Notes: generated by a model from the letters alone, not told the origin. Shown: positions 8,296-16,700, counted from the stretch's first letter. The stretch: DNA of 47,512 bases from Oscillospiraceae bacterium (GCA_017435525.1 JAFSEW010000064.1:1-47512), one strand, 5' to 3'. A program made the numbers and translations.

Positions 8296-9453
8296 ATGAT
8301 CATCGGTATTCCTAAGGAAATTATGCACGAAGAGGCCCGCGTGGCCGCTACCCCCGACACCGTTAAGAAGTATGTGGCTGACGGCCACAAGGTCCTGGTA
8401 GAAAAAGGCGCCGGTATTGGCGCGCTGCATTCCGACGAAGCTTATGCCGCTGCCGGTGCTCAGATGTGCGACGGCCCCCAGGAGATTTACGATGCCGCCG
8501 AGCTGATTCTGAAGGTGAAGGAACCTCTGTTCAATGAAGCCACCGGCAAGCACGAAGTGGATATGATGCATGCAGGCCAGTACCTGATTACCTTCATCCA
8601 TCCTGCCGCTCCCGTAAACCACCAGATGGTTAAGAACATGGCCGCTGCCGGTATCATCAGTATGGCTATCGAAGGCGTGCCCCGTATTTCCCGCGCCCAG
8701 TCCATGGACGCTCTGACCTCCATGAGTACCTGCGCCGGTTACAAGGGCATGCTGATGGCTGCCTCCGATCTTGCCAAGTTCATGCCCATGATGCCCACCG
8801 CTGCCGGTATGATCAAGCCCTGTAATGTGATGGTCGCCGGTGTTGGCGTGGCAGGCCTGCAGGCTCTGGCCACCGCAAAGCGCCTGGGTGCCAAGACCTT
8901 CGCCATCGACATCCGTCCCGCCGCCGCTGAGCAGGCTACCTCTCTGGGTGCCAAGCTGGTGGAATCCGGTGTTGACCCCGCGCTGGCTATCGGTCAGGGT
9001 GGCTACGCTCTGGAGCTGCCTGAAGATGTTCTGGCTGCCGAGCGTGAGCTGATTGCCAAGGTTCTGCCCGACATGGATGTGGTGTTCCTGTCCGCACTGG
9101 TTCCCGGCCGTCTGGCTCCCATTCTGATCACCGAGGACATGGTCAAGACCATGAAGCCCGGCTCCGTCATCGTTGACATTGCCATTGACCAGGGCGGCAA
9201 CTGCGCCATCACCACCCCCGGCGTCCGGGATGTGAAGCACGGTGTGGTTCTGGAAGGCATCAAGAACATCCCCGGCATGCTGGCTGCCTCCTCCACCTTC
9301 ATGTACGCTGCCAATATGTATAACCTGGTGAAGTACCTGACCAAGGACGGCTACCTGAACCTGGACGAAAGCGACGACATCGTCAGCGGCATGCTCACCA
9401 CCAAGGACGGCAAGGTTGTCCACGCAGGCGCCCTGGCTGCCATGGGAGGCTGA
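8296..9453 (+). CDS. pntAA: NAD(P) transhydrogenase subunit alpha part 1 (domain I)
   Basis: Soluble NAD(H)-binding domain I of the proton-translocating Re/Si-specific transhydrogenase, which moves hydride between NADH and NADP+ coupled to the proton gradient. At 385 aa it matches split-alpha systems. Visible: the N-terminal IGIPKEIMHEEARVAATPDT signature shared with alanine dehydrogenases, the Rossmann loop MVAGVGVAGLQALATAKRLGA (about residues 177-197) and the conserved VDIAIDQGGN segment. The start at 8296 has CAGGAGG spaced 8 nt away. The stop is followed 2 nt later by pntAB, indicating translational coupling. Neighbours are an Lrp regulator upstream and the two membrane subunits downstream. 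Confidence 0.95.
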   Translation: MIIGIPKEIMHEEARVAATPDTVKKYVADGHKVLVEKGAGIGALHSDEAYAAAGAQMCDGPQEIYDAAELILKVKEPLFNEATGKHEVDMMHAGQYLITFIHPAAPVNHQMVKNMAAAGIISMAIEGVPRISRAQSMDALTSMSTCAGYKGMLMAASDLAKFMPMMPTAAGMIKPCNVMVAGVGVAGLQALATAKRLGAKTFAIDIRPAAAEQATSLGAKLVESGVDPALAIGQGGYALELPEDVLAAERELIAKVLPDMDVVFLSALVPGRLAPILITEDMVKTMKPGSVIVDIAIDQGGNCAITTPGVRDVKHGVVLEGIKNIPGMLAASSTFMYAANMYNLVKYLTKDGYLNLDESDDIVSGMLTTKDGKVVHAGALAAMGG

Positions 9454-9455
9454 TT

Positions 9456-9752
9456 ATGAACCCTGTATTGCTGGTGGTTCTGTTTGTGGTGTCAGCAGTG
9501 CTGGGCTATCTGATCATCCGTAATGTTCCCGCGCTGCTGCACACCCCCCTGATGTCCGGCATGAATGCCCTTTCCGGCATCACCGTGCTGGGTGCCATCA
9601 TTGCTGCGTTCCAGTCCCGGGGCATCCTTGCCCTGGTTCTGGCACTGGGCGCCGCTGTGCTGGCTATGATCAATGTGGCTGGCGGCTTCGCTCTGACTCA
9701 CAAGATGCTCAGCAGCTTTGTAAAGAAGGGAGCGAAGAAAGAAGATGCCTGA
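9456..9752 (+). CDS. pntAB: NAD(P) transhydrogenase subunit alpha part 2 (membrane)
   Basis: A 98-aa membrane subunit supplying the alpha-chain helices of transhydrogenase domain II. About three transmembrane segments: residues 3-22 (VLLVVLFVVSAVLGYLII), about 38-55 and 57-80 (ILALVLALGAAVLAMINVAGG). The conserved HTPLMSGMNALSGI motif is present, as is the GGFALTHKML C-terminal signature. It overlaps pntB by 8 nt (ATGCCTGA), consistent with stoichiometric synthesis. Length and order pntAA-pntAB-pntB are typical of three-gene transhydrogenases. Confidence 0.93.
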   Translation: MNPVLLVVLFVVSAVLGYLIIRNVPALLHTPLMSGMNALSGITVLGAIIAAFQSRGILALVLALGAAVLAMINVAGGFALTHKMLSSFVKKGAKKEDA

Positions 9753-12243
9753 TTTGATCTACTACCTTCTTTGCGCGGTCTGTGTGGGCGCGGTGCTTCT
9801 GGGCATTAACATGATGAGCAAGGTGAAGACGGCTGTGCAGGGCAACTCCCTCTCCGCGGCCGCCATGGTGATGGCCATTGCCATGATCTTCTTCACCCGA
9901 GTTGGCGGCACCCCCGCCGGTATCATCATTGCGCTGCTCCTTGCCCTGGCTGCAGGCGCTGCGGCAGGCATCTACGGTGCTGCCAAGGCGAAAATGATCG
10001 ATATGCCCCAGATTATCGCCCTGCTGAACGGCTTCGGCGGCGCGGCTTCCGCCCTGGTGGCCGCTGTGACCGCCGTCAATGGCGCTGCCAATGTATTTGA
10101 CGGCGTTACCGCAGCGCTGGCGCTGACTGTGGGCGCCCTGACCTTCACCGGCAGTGTGGTCGCCGCCGGTAAGCTGGCACGGATTCTCAACGCCCGTCCC
10201 CAATTTCTCCCCCGTCACAGCCTGATCACCGGTATTCTGGCAGTTGGCTGCGTGGTCGCCATTGTGCTGCAGACCGTTTCCGGCCCCTGGGCCATTGTCA
10301 ACGCGCTGCTTTCCCTGGCCCTGGGCGTTGTGTTCGTGATGCGTGTGGGCGGTGCGGATATGCCCATTACCATTTCCCTGCTGAATTCCCTGTCCGGTGT
10401 GGCAGGCGGCATTGCAGGTATGGCTATCAATGAGCCGCTGCTGGTAGCCATCGGCGGTATCGTGGGTGCCTCCGGCCTGATCCTGACCCAGGATATGTGC
10501 AAGGCCATGAACCGCAAGCTGATTACCATCCTCACCGGCCAGACCACTGCTGCCGCTCCTGCGGCTGTTAAGAAAGAAGAGCCTGTGGAAGAAGCCCCCG
10601 CCGAGCCTGAGAAGCTCACGGTGGAAGCTGTAGGTGCCAAGCTCCGGGAAGCCAAGAAGGTGATTATCGTTCCCGGCTACGGCATGGCCCTGTCCCAGGC
10701 TCAGGAAGATGTGGCCAAGTTTGCCGCAGCTCTGGAAAGCCGCGGTGTGGATGTGAAGTTTGCCATCCATCCTGTAGCAGGCCGTATGCCCGGCCACATG
10801 AGCGTGCTGCTGTGCGAGGCTGACATCGATTACGACAAGCTCTTCATGATGGAAGACATCAATGAGGAGTTTGCCTCCTGCGATCTGGCTGTGGTCATCG
10901 GTGCCAATGATGTCACCAATCCCGCTGCCAACACTGCGGAAGGTACACCCATCTACGGCATGCCCGTGCTGAATGTGGTGGATGCTCCCATGACCGTGTT
11001 CTGCAACTTCGATACCAAGCCCGGTTACGCAGGCGTTCCCAACCCCATGTATGAAGCCGACAATGTGCTGCTGATGCTGGGTGACGCCAAGGCTTCCGTG
11101 GGTCAGCTCCAGGGTATGCTGGAAGGCACTGCCGCCGCGCAGCCTGCGGAAGAAGCCGCACCCGCCTCTTCCGGCAAGGTCACCGCGGACGCTGTAGGCG
11201 CTGCTCTCCGGGAAGCCAAGAAGGTCATTATCGTTCCCGGCTACGGTATGGCCCTGTCCCAGGCTCAGGAAGATGTTGCCAAGTTTGCTGCCGCTCTGGA
11301 AAGCCGCGGCGTGGATGTGAAGTTTGCCATCCATCCTGTGGCAGGCCGTATGCCCGGTCACATGAGCGTACTGCTGTGCGAGGCTGACATCGATTATGAT
11401 AAGCTCTTCATGATGGAGGACATCAACGAAGAGTTCGCCTCCTGCGATCTGGCTGTGGTCATTGGTGCCAACGATGTCACCAACCCCGCCGCCAACACCG
11501 CAGAAGGTACTCCCATCTACGGCATGCCCGTGCTGAATGTGGTGGACGCTCCCATGACGGTATTCTGCAACTTCGACACCAAGCCCGGTTACGCAGGCGT
11601 TCCCAACCCCATGTATGAGGCAGACAATGTGCTGCTGATGCTGGGCGACGCCAAGGCTTCCGTGGGTCAGCTCCAGGGCATGCTGGACGCTACTGCCCAG
11701 GCAGCCCCCGCCGCGGAAGCTTCCGGCAAGCTCACCGCCGAAGCTGTGGCCGCTGCCATGCAGGATGCCAAGAAGATCATCATTGTCCCCGGCTATGGCA
11801 TGGCTCTGTCCCAGGCGCAGGAAAATGTGGCAAAGCTGGCCGCCGCGCTGGAAGCACGGGGCGTGGAAGTGAAGTTCGCCATCCATCCCGTGGCAGGCCG
11901 TATGCCCGGCCACATGAGTGTGCTGCTGTGCGAAGCCGATATCGATTACGAGAAGCTCTTCATGATGGAAGACATCAACGAAGAATTCGCCACTTGTGAT
12001 CTGGCTATCGTCATCGGTGCCAACGATGTTACCAACCCCGCCGCCAACACCGCAGAGGGCACCCCCATCTACGGTATGCCTGTTCTGAGCGTGGTGGATG
12101 CCCCCATGACGGTATTCTGCAACTTTGACACCAACCCCGGCTATGCCGGTGTGCCCAACCCCATGTATGAAGCCGACAATGTGCTACTGATGCTGGGCGA
12201 CGCCAAAGCCTCTGTGGACACCCTCCTGGGCTATGTAAAATAA
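9745..12243 (+). CDS. pntB: NAD(P) transhydrogenase subunit beta with three tandem NADP-binding domains
   Basis: Normal PntB has about 460 aa: a membrane domain II and one C-terminal NADP(H)-binding domain III. This protein has 832. Residues 1-270 are the usual hydrophobic part (about nine helices; IDMPQIIALLNGFGG and GGADMPITISLLNS are recognisable). Then come three domain III copies: about 290-459, 478-647 and 662-832. Each retains PGYGMALSQAQ, HPVAGRMPGHMSVLLCEA, VIGANDVTNPAANTAEGTPI and GDAKASV. Ala/Pro/Glu-rich linkers of about 14-20 residues separate them. Copies 1 and 2 are almost identical as protein but differ at many third codon positions; copy 3 is slightly diverged (NPGYAGV for KPGYAGV). 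In all three the residues aligned with E. coli Lys424-Arg425 (KRS before GYAGV) are Asn-Phe. No stop or frameshift. A terminator follows. Confidence 0.95.
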   Translation: MPDLIYYLLCAVCVGAVLLGINMMSKVKTAVQGNSLSAAAMVMAIAMIFFTRVGGTPAGIIIALLLALAAGAAAGIYGAAKAKMIDMPQIIALLNGFGGAASALVAAVTAVNGAANVFDGVTAALALTVGALTFTGSVVAAGKLARILNARPQFLPRHSLITGILAVGCVVAIVLQTVSGPWAIVNALLSLALGVVFVMRVGGADMPITISLLNSLSGVAGGIAGMAINEPLLVAIGGIVGASGLILTQDMCKAMNRKLITILTGQTTAAAPAAVKKEEPVEEAPAEPEKLTVEAVGAKLREAKKVIIVPGYGMALSQAQEDVAKFAAALESRGVDVKFAIHPVAGRMPGHMSVLLCEADIDYDKLFMMEDINEEFASCDLAVVIGANDVTNPAANTAEGTPIYGMPVLNVVDAPMTVFCNFDTKPGYAGVPNPMYEADNVLLMLGDAKASVGQLQGMLEGTAAAQPAEEAAPASSGKVTADAVGAALREAKKVIIVPGYGMALSQAQEDVAKFAAALESRGVDVKFAIHPVAGRMPGHMSVLLCEADIDYDKLFMMEDINEEFASCDLAVVIGANDVTNPAANTAEGTPIYGMPVLNVVDAPMTVFCNFDTKPGYAGVPNPMYEADNVLLMLGDAKASVGQLQGMLDATAQAAPAAEASGKLTAEAVAAAMQDAKKIIIVPGYGMALSQAQENVAKLAAALEARGVEVKFAIHPVAGRMPGHMSVLLCEADIDYEKLFMMEDINEEFATCDLAIVIGANDVTNPAANTAEGTPIYGMPVLSVVDAPMTVFCNFDTNPGYAGVPNPMYEADNVLLMLGDAKASVDTLLGYVK
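10612..12240 (+). repeat. three tandem domain III-coding repeats inside pntB
   Basis: Units at about 10612-11123, 11176-11685 and 11728-12240, each about 170 codons, joined by short Ala/Pro-coding linkers. Differences between units 1 and 2 are mostly synonymous, so they are not a simple assembly duplication. Confidence 0.9.
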
Positions 12244-12256
12244 CCATATTCCTAAC

Positions 12257-12292
12257 CAAAAACCGGCAGACCGTATTGGTCTGCCGGTTTTT
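12257..12292 (+). terminator. terminator of the pnt operon
   Basis: Perfect 13-bp stem AAACCGGCAGACC (12260-12272) / GGTCTGCCGGTTT (12278-12290) with flanking A and T runs. It may also serve the minus-strand operon ending at 12297. Confidence 0.9.
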
Positions 12293-12296
12293 ATAT

Positions 12297-13208
12297 TCAC
12301 GCAACTTTAATTTGAATATCGCCTGTGTTGGTAATGATCTCACACTTTCCGCCGGTTGCTGCTTTGGGAACATCCACATCGCCTGTATCGGTTTTTGCAG
12401 CAAACACCTTTTCTGTAAGCAAAGTGCCGGTAACATCTCCCGTATCCGTCTGCACAAAAATCTCAGCAGCATCCGTACCGTCGAGCCTTATATCCCCCGT
12501 ACTTCTCTGCATCGAGATTTTTCCTGTTGCAATCACATGATCCAGAAAAATATCACCTGTGCTTCCCTGGGAAACTATACTGCTGCAGGTAACATCCGTC
12601 AAGTATATTTCGCCTGTGCTAACGGAAAGGTCAAGTTCGCCGGCATATATTTCTTCTATACGGATATCTCCGGTGCTTGTTTTTATCTGCAGCTTCTCAG
12701 ACGCAGAAGCAAAGAAATCAACATCCCCTGTGCTTAAAGAGACAGCAGCATCCTTGAACATAAACCCCTTAGGTATTACGGCATCTGCGGTATCTCCATA
12801 GATAAGAAGCGAAGTGTACTGCGTTTCAGGAAGATAAACTGTTATCCGTGGTGCACCAATGTTGATCCCAACATAACGAATATAGTCAGCAGCGGATCTT
12901 TCATCCATCAATGCAACGGCTAGTGTGCCGTCTTCCACGGAAACAGTATGCTTTGCATTTTCTTCCTCGTAACACACCACTTTGCATTTTCCATCATTTG
13001 AAAACGCAAATACGATATCTGCGGTATCTGTGTTTACAGATATGCTGTCGAATGCTTCGCTGACTTCATAAGTCTTTGTTTCGTATTGCACCGTTGCCAG
13101 TTTGGTGAAATCCCATCCCAGCGTCCACATGACGCCTGCAAAGAGAATACATCCAATCAACACAAGAAAAGCTGCTATCATAAGCCACACTTTTGTTTTC
13201 GTTCCCAT
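12297..13208 (-). CDS. DUF4097 family beta-strand-repeat membrane protein
   Basis: A 303-aa membrane-anchored protein. Residues 8-30 are one transmembrane helix (WLMIAAFLVLIGCILFAGVMW). The rest is a right-handed beta-helix-like domain built from STGDI/TDTGDV repeats spaced about 20 residues apart (at least eight copies), the hallmark of DUF4097. The start at 13208 overlaps the stop of the DUF1700 gene by one base (TAATG) and has AGGAGG upstream; a longer frame exists but would read into the previous gene. Third gene of a PadR-DUF1700-DUF4097 operon, common in Firmicutes and associated with envelope stress or antimicrobial sensing. The exact molecular role is unknown. Confidence 0.88.
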   Translation of the reverse strand: MGTKTKVWLMIAAFLVLIGCILFAGVMWTLGWDFTKLATVQYETKTYEVSEAFDSISVNTDTADIVFAFSNDGKCKVVCYEEENAKHTVSVEDGTLAVALMDERSAADYIRYVGINIGAPRITVYLPETQYTSLLIYGDTADAVIPKGFMFKDAAVSLSTGDVDFFASASEKLQIKTSTGDIRIEEIYAGELDLSVSTGEIYLTDVTCSSIVSQGSTGDIFLDHVIATGKISMQRSTGDIRLDGTDAAEIFVQTDTGDVTGTLLTEKVFAAKTDTGDVDVPKAATGGKCEIITNTGDIQIKVA

Positions 13209-13807
13209 TACACTTCCTCCTTCCTGATGAAGCATTTCTTGATCCATATTGCCACTTTCTTTGTGAGGATCAAATTGCCATTGGTTGCTGCCTTACAGCC
13301 GCAGAATGCAAAGATGGAAAGCCCTGCACAAATCAAGCCAATCGCAAGCGTGGCAGCACCCGATGCGCTATAGCCGCCTACGAAAAAAATGGCACATGCC
13401 AGCACACCACCAACGGAACAAGCGGCAAAGGAAGCAAAGACCGCCCACAGGGAAATAATCACAGCCCACAAAGAAATGTACAGGGAGAAAGCAACAGCAA
13501 GCGCGGCGATCCCCAGGGAAAGCCATATGGGAGATCCCAGCGCCAGCAGCACGATTGCGACTGGGCTTAGGCTTCCTTTCGGTTTGATTCTTTCCTTGGC
13601 AATCTTCGTAAGCGGAAGATCTGCTACAGCTTGCGCAACAATTGCATCCACAGAGCCTGCCGCCGCAACAGCTTCCTCCTCCGAAAGGCCTTCTTCCATC
13701 CGGTCTTCAATCATTTCGCTGTAAAAGTTCAGCCGTTCCTTTATATCCTCCTGCGACAGCCCGGACAAGCCTTTGCGCAGCCGCGCCAGAAATTCCTGTT
13801 TACGCAT
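13208..13807 (-). CDS. DUF1700 family membrane protein
   Basis: A 199-aa protein with a soluble N-terminus (MRKQEFLARLRKGLSGLS then NFYSEMIEDRMEEGLSEEEA, the DUF1700 signature) followed by about four hydrophobic helices from residue 80 to 175. It overlaps the PadR gene by 8 nt and the DUF4097 gene by 1 nt, so the three are translationally coupled. DUF1700 proteins are thought to work with their DUF4097 partner in the membrane; nothing catalytic is visible. Confidence 0.88.
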   Translation of the reverse strand: MRKQEFLARLRKGLSGLSQEDIKERLNFYSEMIEDRMEEGLSEEEAVAAAGSVDAIVAQAVADLPLTKIAKERIKPKGSLSPVAIVLLALGSPIWLSLGIAALAVAFSLYISLWAVIISLWAVFASFAACSVGGVLACAIFFVGGYSASGAATLAIGLICAGLSIFAFCGCKAATNGNLILTKKVAIWIKKCFIRKEEV

Positions 13808-14120
13808 TTCCGGTATCCTCCTTGGTTACAAATCGATAGATCGCTAAAATTTCTTTCCACTCGTCCTTGAAATCCTCGATGCGACGCAGGCCTTCTTCGG
13901 TAATATGGTAATACTTTCGCAGTCTGCCGCCGTGTTCAGTGGTACGAACCGTCAGCATATTCGCTGTTTCCAAGCGTTTCAGAATGGTATATAAAGTCGA
14001 TTCGGAAAGTTCCAGATACGGCTTCATATCCTTTATGATCTTATAGCCGTAGGAATCTTCGCTCTTGATCGCCGCCAACACGCAGACATCCAGAAGGCCA
14101 CGCTTCAGTTGAATATCCAT
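13800..14120 (-). CDS. PadR family transcriptional regulator
   Basis: A 106-aa PadR-type repressor: a winged-helix domain (GLLDVCVLAAIKSEDSYGYKI then ESTLYTILKRLETANML and the wing GGRLRKYYHITEEGL) with a short C-terminal dimerising helix. The start has AGAAGGAGG upstream. It heads the operon and overlaps DUF1700. PadR repressors typically autoregulate; a dyad lies across the -10 region of its own promoter. The ligand is unknown. Confidence 0.92.
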   Translation of the reverse strand: MDIQLKRGLLDVCVLAAIKSEDSYGYKIIKDMKPYLELSESTLYTILKRLETANMLTVRTTEHGGRLRKYYHITEEGLRRIEDFKDEWKEILAIYRFVTKEDTGNA

Positions 14121-14140
14121 ACTATACCTCCTTCTGTGTA

Positions 14141-14173
14141 ATACATCGTATCACGAAGTATTGAGCCTGTCAA
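14141..14173 (-). promoter_or_regulatory. PadR operon promoter and candidate operator
   Basis: Minus-strand TTGACA (14173-14168), 17-bp spacer, TACGAT (14150-14145). An imperfect dyad ATACATCG (14141-14148) / CGAAGTAT (14154-14161) covers the -10 box and is a good candidate for PadR autorepression. Confidence 0.7.
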
Positions 14174-14190
14174 TGATTTCTCCGGACATA

Positions 14191-14225
14191 AAAACAGCAT
14201 GGCATTATGCCATGCTGTTTTTATT
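14191..14225. terminator. bidirectional terminator between padR and gdhA
   Basis: Perfect stem AAAACAGCATGGCA (14191-14204) / TGCCATGCTGTTTT (14208-14221), T-rich on both strands. It most likely ends gdhA transcription. Confidence 0.85.
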
Positions 14226-14235
14226 ATGTAATTCC

Positions 14236-15585
14236 TTAGAAAATACCCTGTGCCATCATAGCTTCTGCTACACGCTTGAAGCCTGCGATGTTGGCACCGG
14301 AAACCAGGTCGTAGCCCAGGCCGTACTCTGCGGCGGTATCCACGCACTGGCGGTAGATGTTGTTCATGATGCCCCGGAGCTTCTCGTCCACTTCCTCGGC
14401 GCTCCAAACCAGGCGCTCGGAGTTCTGGGACATTTCCAGCGCGGAAACTGCCACGCCGCCGGCGTTGACAGCCTTGGAAGGTGCCACCACGAAGCCTTCC
14501 TGCTTGCGCAGGTAAGCCAGTGCATCATTGGTAGTGGGCATGTTGGCAACCTCGATGTAATACTTAACGCCGTTGGCAACCAGTTTTTCGGCAGAATCCA
14601 TCTTCACATCGTTCTGCATAGCGGCGGGCATGGCGATATCTGCCTTGACGCCCCAGGGCTTCTCACCGGGGAAGAACTGAACGCCGAACTTATCGGCATA
14701 GTCCTGCACGCGGTTTCTGCCGGATGCGCGCATTTCCAGCAGGTACTCCACCTTCTCTTCGGTGGCAACGCCGTCGGGATCGTAGATGTAACCGTCAGGG
14801 CCGGAGAGGGTGACAACCTTGGCACCCAGCTGCATAGCCTTCTTGCAGATGCCCCAGCACACATTGCCGAAGCCGGAAGCCGCGATGGTCTTGCCCTGGA
14901 TGCTCTCGCCATGGTCCTTCAGCACATTCTCCAGATAGTACACAGCGCCGTAGCCGGTAGCCTCGGGGCGGATCAGGCTGCCGCCGTAGCTGAAGCCCTT
15001 ACCGGTGATAACGCCGTTTTCCCACACACCCTTCAGGCGGCGGTACTGGCCGAACAGGTAGCCGATCTCACGGCCGCCAACGCCGATATCACCGGCAGGC
15101 ACGTCGATGTCGGGTCCGATATAGCGGTACAGAGCGCTCATGAAGCTCTGGCAGAAACGCATAATCTCTGCATCAGACTTGCCGGTGGGGTCAAAATCGG
15201 AGCCACCCTTGGCACCGCCGATGGGCAGGCCGGTGAGGGCATTCTTGAAAGTCTGCTCAAAGCCCAGGAACTTCATCTCGCCGGGATACACGGTGGGACG
15301 GAAACGCAGGCCGCCCTTGTAGGGGCCGATAGCGCCGTTGAACTGGCAGCGGTAACCGGTGTTGGTGTGGGCAATGCCCTGATCATCGGTCCAGACGACC
15401 CGGAAAGTAAACATTCTCTCGGGCTCTACCAGACGGCCCAGAAGATCTGCCTTCTCATACTCGGGATGGGCATCGATGACAAACTCCAGAGATTCAAAAA
15501 CCTCTTCCACAGTCTGAACGAATTCAGGCTCGGCAGCGTACTTGGCTCTCACATGATTCAGTACGCGTTCCAGATATGCATTCAT
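14236..15585 (-). CDS. gdhA: NADP-specific glutamate dehydrogenase
   Basis: Catalyses 2-oxoglutarate + NH3 + NADPH to glutamate, the main ammonium-assimilating or glutamate-oxidising step. The 449-aa length is typical of the hexameric bacterial enzyme. Substrate-binding GPYKGGLRFRP (about residues 87-97) and GGAKGGSDFDPTGKSD (about 122-137) are present, as is the dinucleotide-binding ASGFGNVCWG. The start at 15585 has CAGGAGG directly upstream; the longer frame to 15669 would cross the promoter. Transcribed alone from a sigma-A promoter, with a strong terminator after it. It supplies glutamate and draws on NADPH, linking it metabolically to the transhydrogenase operon 2 kb away. Confidence 0.95.
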   Translation of the reverse strand: MNAYLERVLNHVRAKYAAEPEFVQTVEEVFESLEFVIDAHPEYEKADLLGRLVEPERMFTFRVVWTDDQGIAHTNTGYRCQFNGAIGPYKGGLRFRPTVYPGEMKFLGFEQTFKNALTGLPIGGAKGGSDFDPTGKSDAEIMRFCQSFMSALYRYIGPDIDVPAGDIGVGGREIGYLFGQYRRLKGVWENGVITGKGFSYGGSLIRPEATGYGAVYYLENVLKDHGESIQGKTIAASGFGNVCWGICKKAMQLGAKVVTLSGPDGYIYDPDGVATEEKVEYLLEMRASGRNRVQDYADKFGVQFFPGEKPWGVKADIAMPAAMQNDVKMDSAEKLVANGVKYYIEVANMPTTNDALAYLRKQEGFVVAPSKAVNAGGVAVSALEMSQNSERLVWSAEEVDEKLRGIMNNIYRQCVDTAAEYGLGYDLVSGANIAGFKRVAEAMMAQGIF

Positions 15586-15647
15586 TTTTCTTTCCTCCTG
15601 CAATTTAAATGGGCATCTCCTAGAAAAACCCAAAAATTCATAGGGAC

Positions 15648-15676
15648 AGGATAGCACATCATGCAGCATTCGTCAA
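15648..15676 (-). promoter_or_regulatory. gdhA promoter
   Basis: Minus-strand TTGACG (15676-15671), 17-bp spacer, TATCCT (15653-15648), about 60 bp before the gdhA start. Confidence 0.7.
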
Positions 15677-15694
15677 GCTTTCTTGCAAAATTTC

Positions 15695-16615
15695 TTACGA
15701 AAAGAAATCACGCAGTTCTTCCAGATAGCGCTTCGGCGCCACAGGGTAGCTCAGACCATGGCCTGCACCGGGGATCGTAACCAGCCGCTTGGTGCAGCTG
15801 CAGGCTTCATACATTTCCCGGCTCATGTCGCAGGGGACAAAATCATCGTTCTCTCCGTGGAAGAAGATCACCGGCACCTTGCACCGGGCCGCACCCTCTA
15901 TGGGAGAAGTCTCGTCCAGATCAAAGCCGCCCCACAGCCGGGCACCCAGCTTTACAAAGGGGTAGGAAAGGTTGGGCGGCAGCTTCATATCGCACCGAAT
16001 AACTTTTTTGATAATGTCCTTGGCGGAAGTGTAGCCGCAATCCGCCAGCACGCCGATGACATTTTCCGGCAGTTCTTTACCTGCCGCCATCATCACCGTA
16101 GCAGCGCCCATGGAAATGCCGCACAGAATAATTTTTGCATCGGGGCCGAAGCGCTGCTGCATAAATGCCAGCCAGCTGTGGCAATCCCGGTGCTCGTTGA
16201 TGCCGAAGCTGATCACATGGCCGTCGCTGCCGCCGCTGGTCCGCTGATCCACCACCAGGGCGCTGTGACCCAACGCAAAGCAGCGCTGCACACCGCCGCA
16301 GAGGTCCCGGTCCGCATTTCCCCGGTAACCGTGGAACATCAGTTCGATGGGCGCGCCCGGCGCGAATTCATAATACCGGCCTGTGAGCTTCAGCCCGTCA
16401 AAGGAGGTAATGGCCATATCTTCCCGGGGCAGCGCTCTGGTCTGCTTCATCCAGCCCACCATCTTTTCCCGGAAGGGCTCATAAATCTCCCCCTCGGGAA
16501 TGTCAAACTCCGGCCGCACTTCCTTACGGCCGGCATAGAACGCAATGCGGAAGCAAAGATAACTGATCAGCAGCACCAGCAATACCAGCGCCAGCAGAAT
16601 CCAGAAAACAACCAT
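15695..16615 (-). CDS. membrane-anchored alpha/beta hydrolase
   Basis: A 306-aa protein with an N-terminal transmembrane helix (residues 2-24, VVFWILLALVLLVLLISYLC) followed by an alpha/beta-hydrolase domain. Nucleophile elbow GISMG around residue 178, oxyanion segment FHGYRGNADRD near residue 100, probable acid in FHGENDDFVP and histidine in GAGHGLSY near the C-terminus, so the triad looks complete. Likely an esterase, lipase or peptidase-like enzyme acting near the membrane; the substrate is not predictable. The start at 16615 has AAGGAG at good spacing. Divergent from the acyltransferase gene, each with its own promoter, and 110 bp upstream of gdhA. Confidence 0.88.
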   Translation of the reverse strand: MVVFWILLALVLLVLLISYLCFRIAFYAGRKEVRPEFDIPEGEIYEPFREKMVGWMKQTRALPREDMAITSFDGLKLTGRYYEFAPGAPIELMFHGYRGNADRDLCGGVQRCFALGHSALVVDQRTSGGSDGHVISFGINEHRDCHSWLAFMQQRFGPDAKIILCGISMGAATVMMAAGKELPENVIGVLADCGYTSAKDIIKKVIRCDMKLPPNLSYPFVKLGARLWGGFDLDETSPIEGAARCKVPVIFFHGENDDFVPCDMSREMYEACSCTKRLVTIPGAGHGLSYPVAPKRYLEELRDFFS

Positions 16616-16646
16616 GTCTGCATCTCCTTTTTCATTGATAGCAAAT

Positions 16647-16675
16647 ATTGTAGCACCGCAGGCCGCTTTTGGCAA
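16647..16675 (-). promoter_or_regulatory. promoter of the alpha/beta hydrolase
   Basis: Minus-strand TTGCCA (16675-16670), 17-bp spacer, TACAAT (16652-16647). Confidence 0.65.
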
Positions 16676-16700
16676 TAGGTTTGGAAAATCATGTTTTTTC

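Noticed and set aside
9709-11913. A 734-aa open frame on the minus strand opposite pntB
   Set aside because: It is the antisense of the GC-rich, repeated pntB coding region, has a His/Gly-rich low-complexity composition, no ribosome site, and crosses gene borders.
10612-12240. PntB repeats as an assembly error
   Set aside because: Copies differ at many synonymous sites and have different linkers, so they are distinct sequences; long reads would settle it finally.
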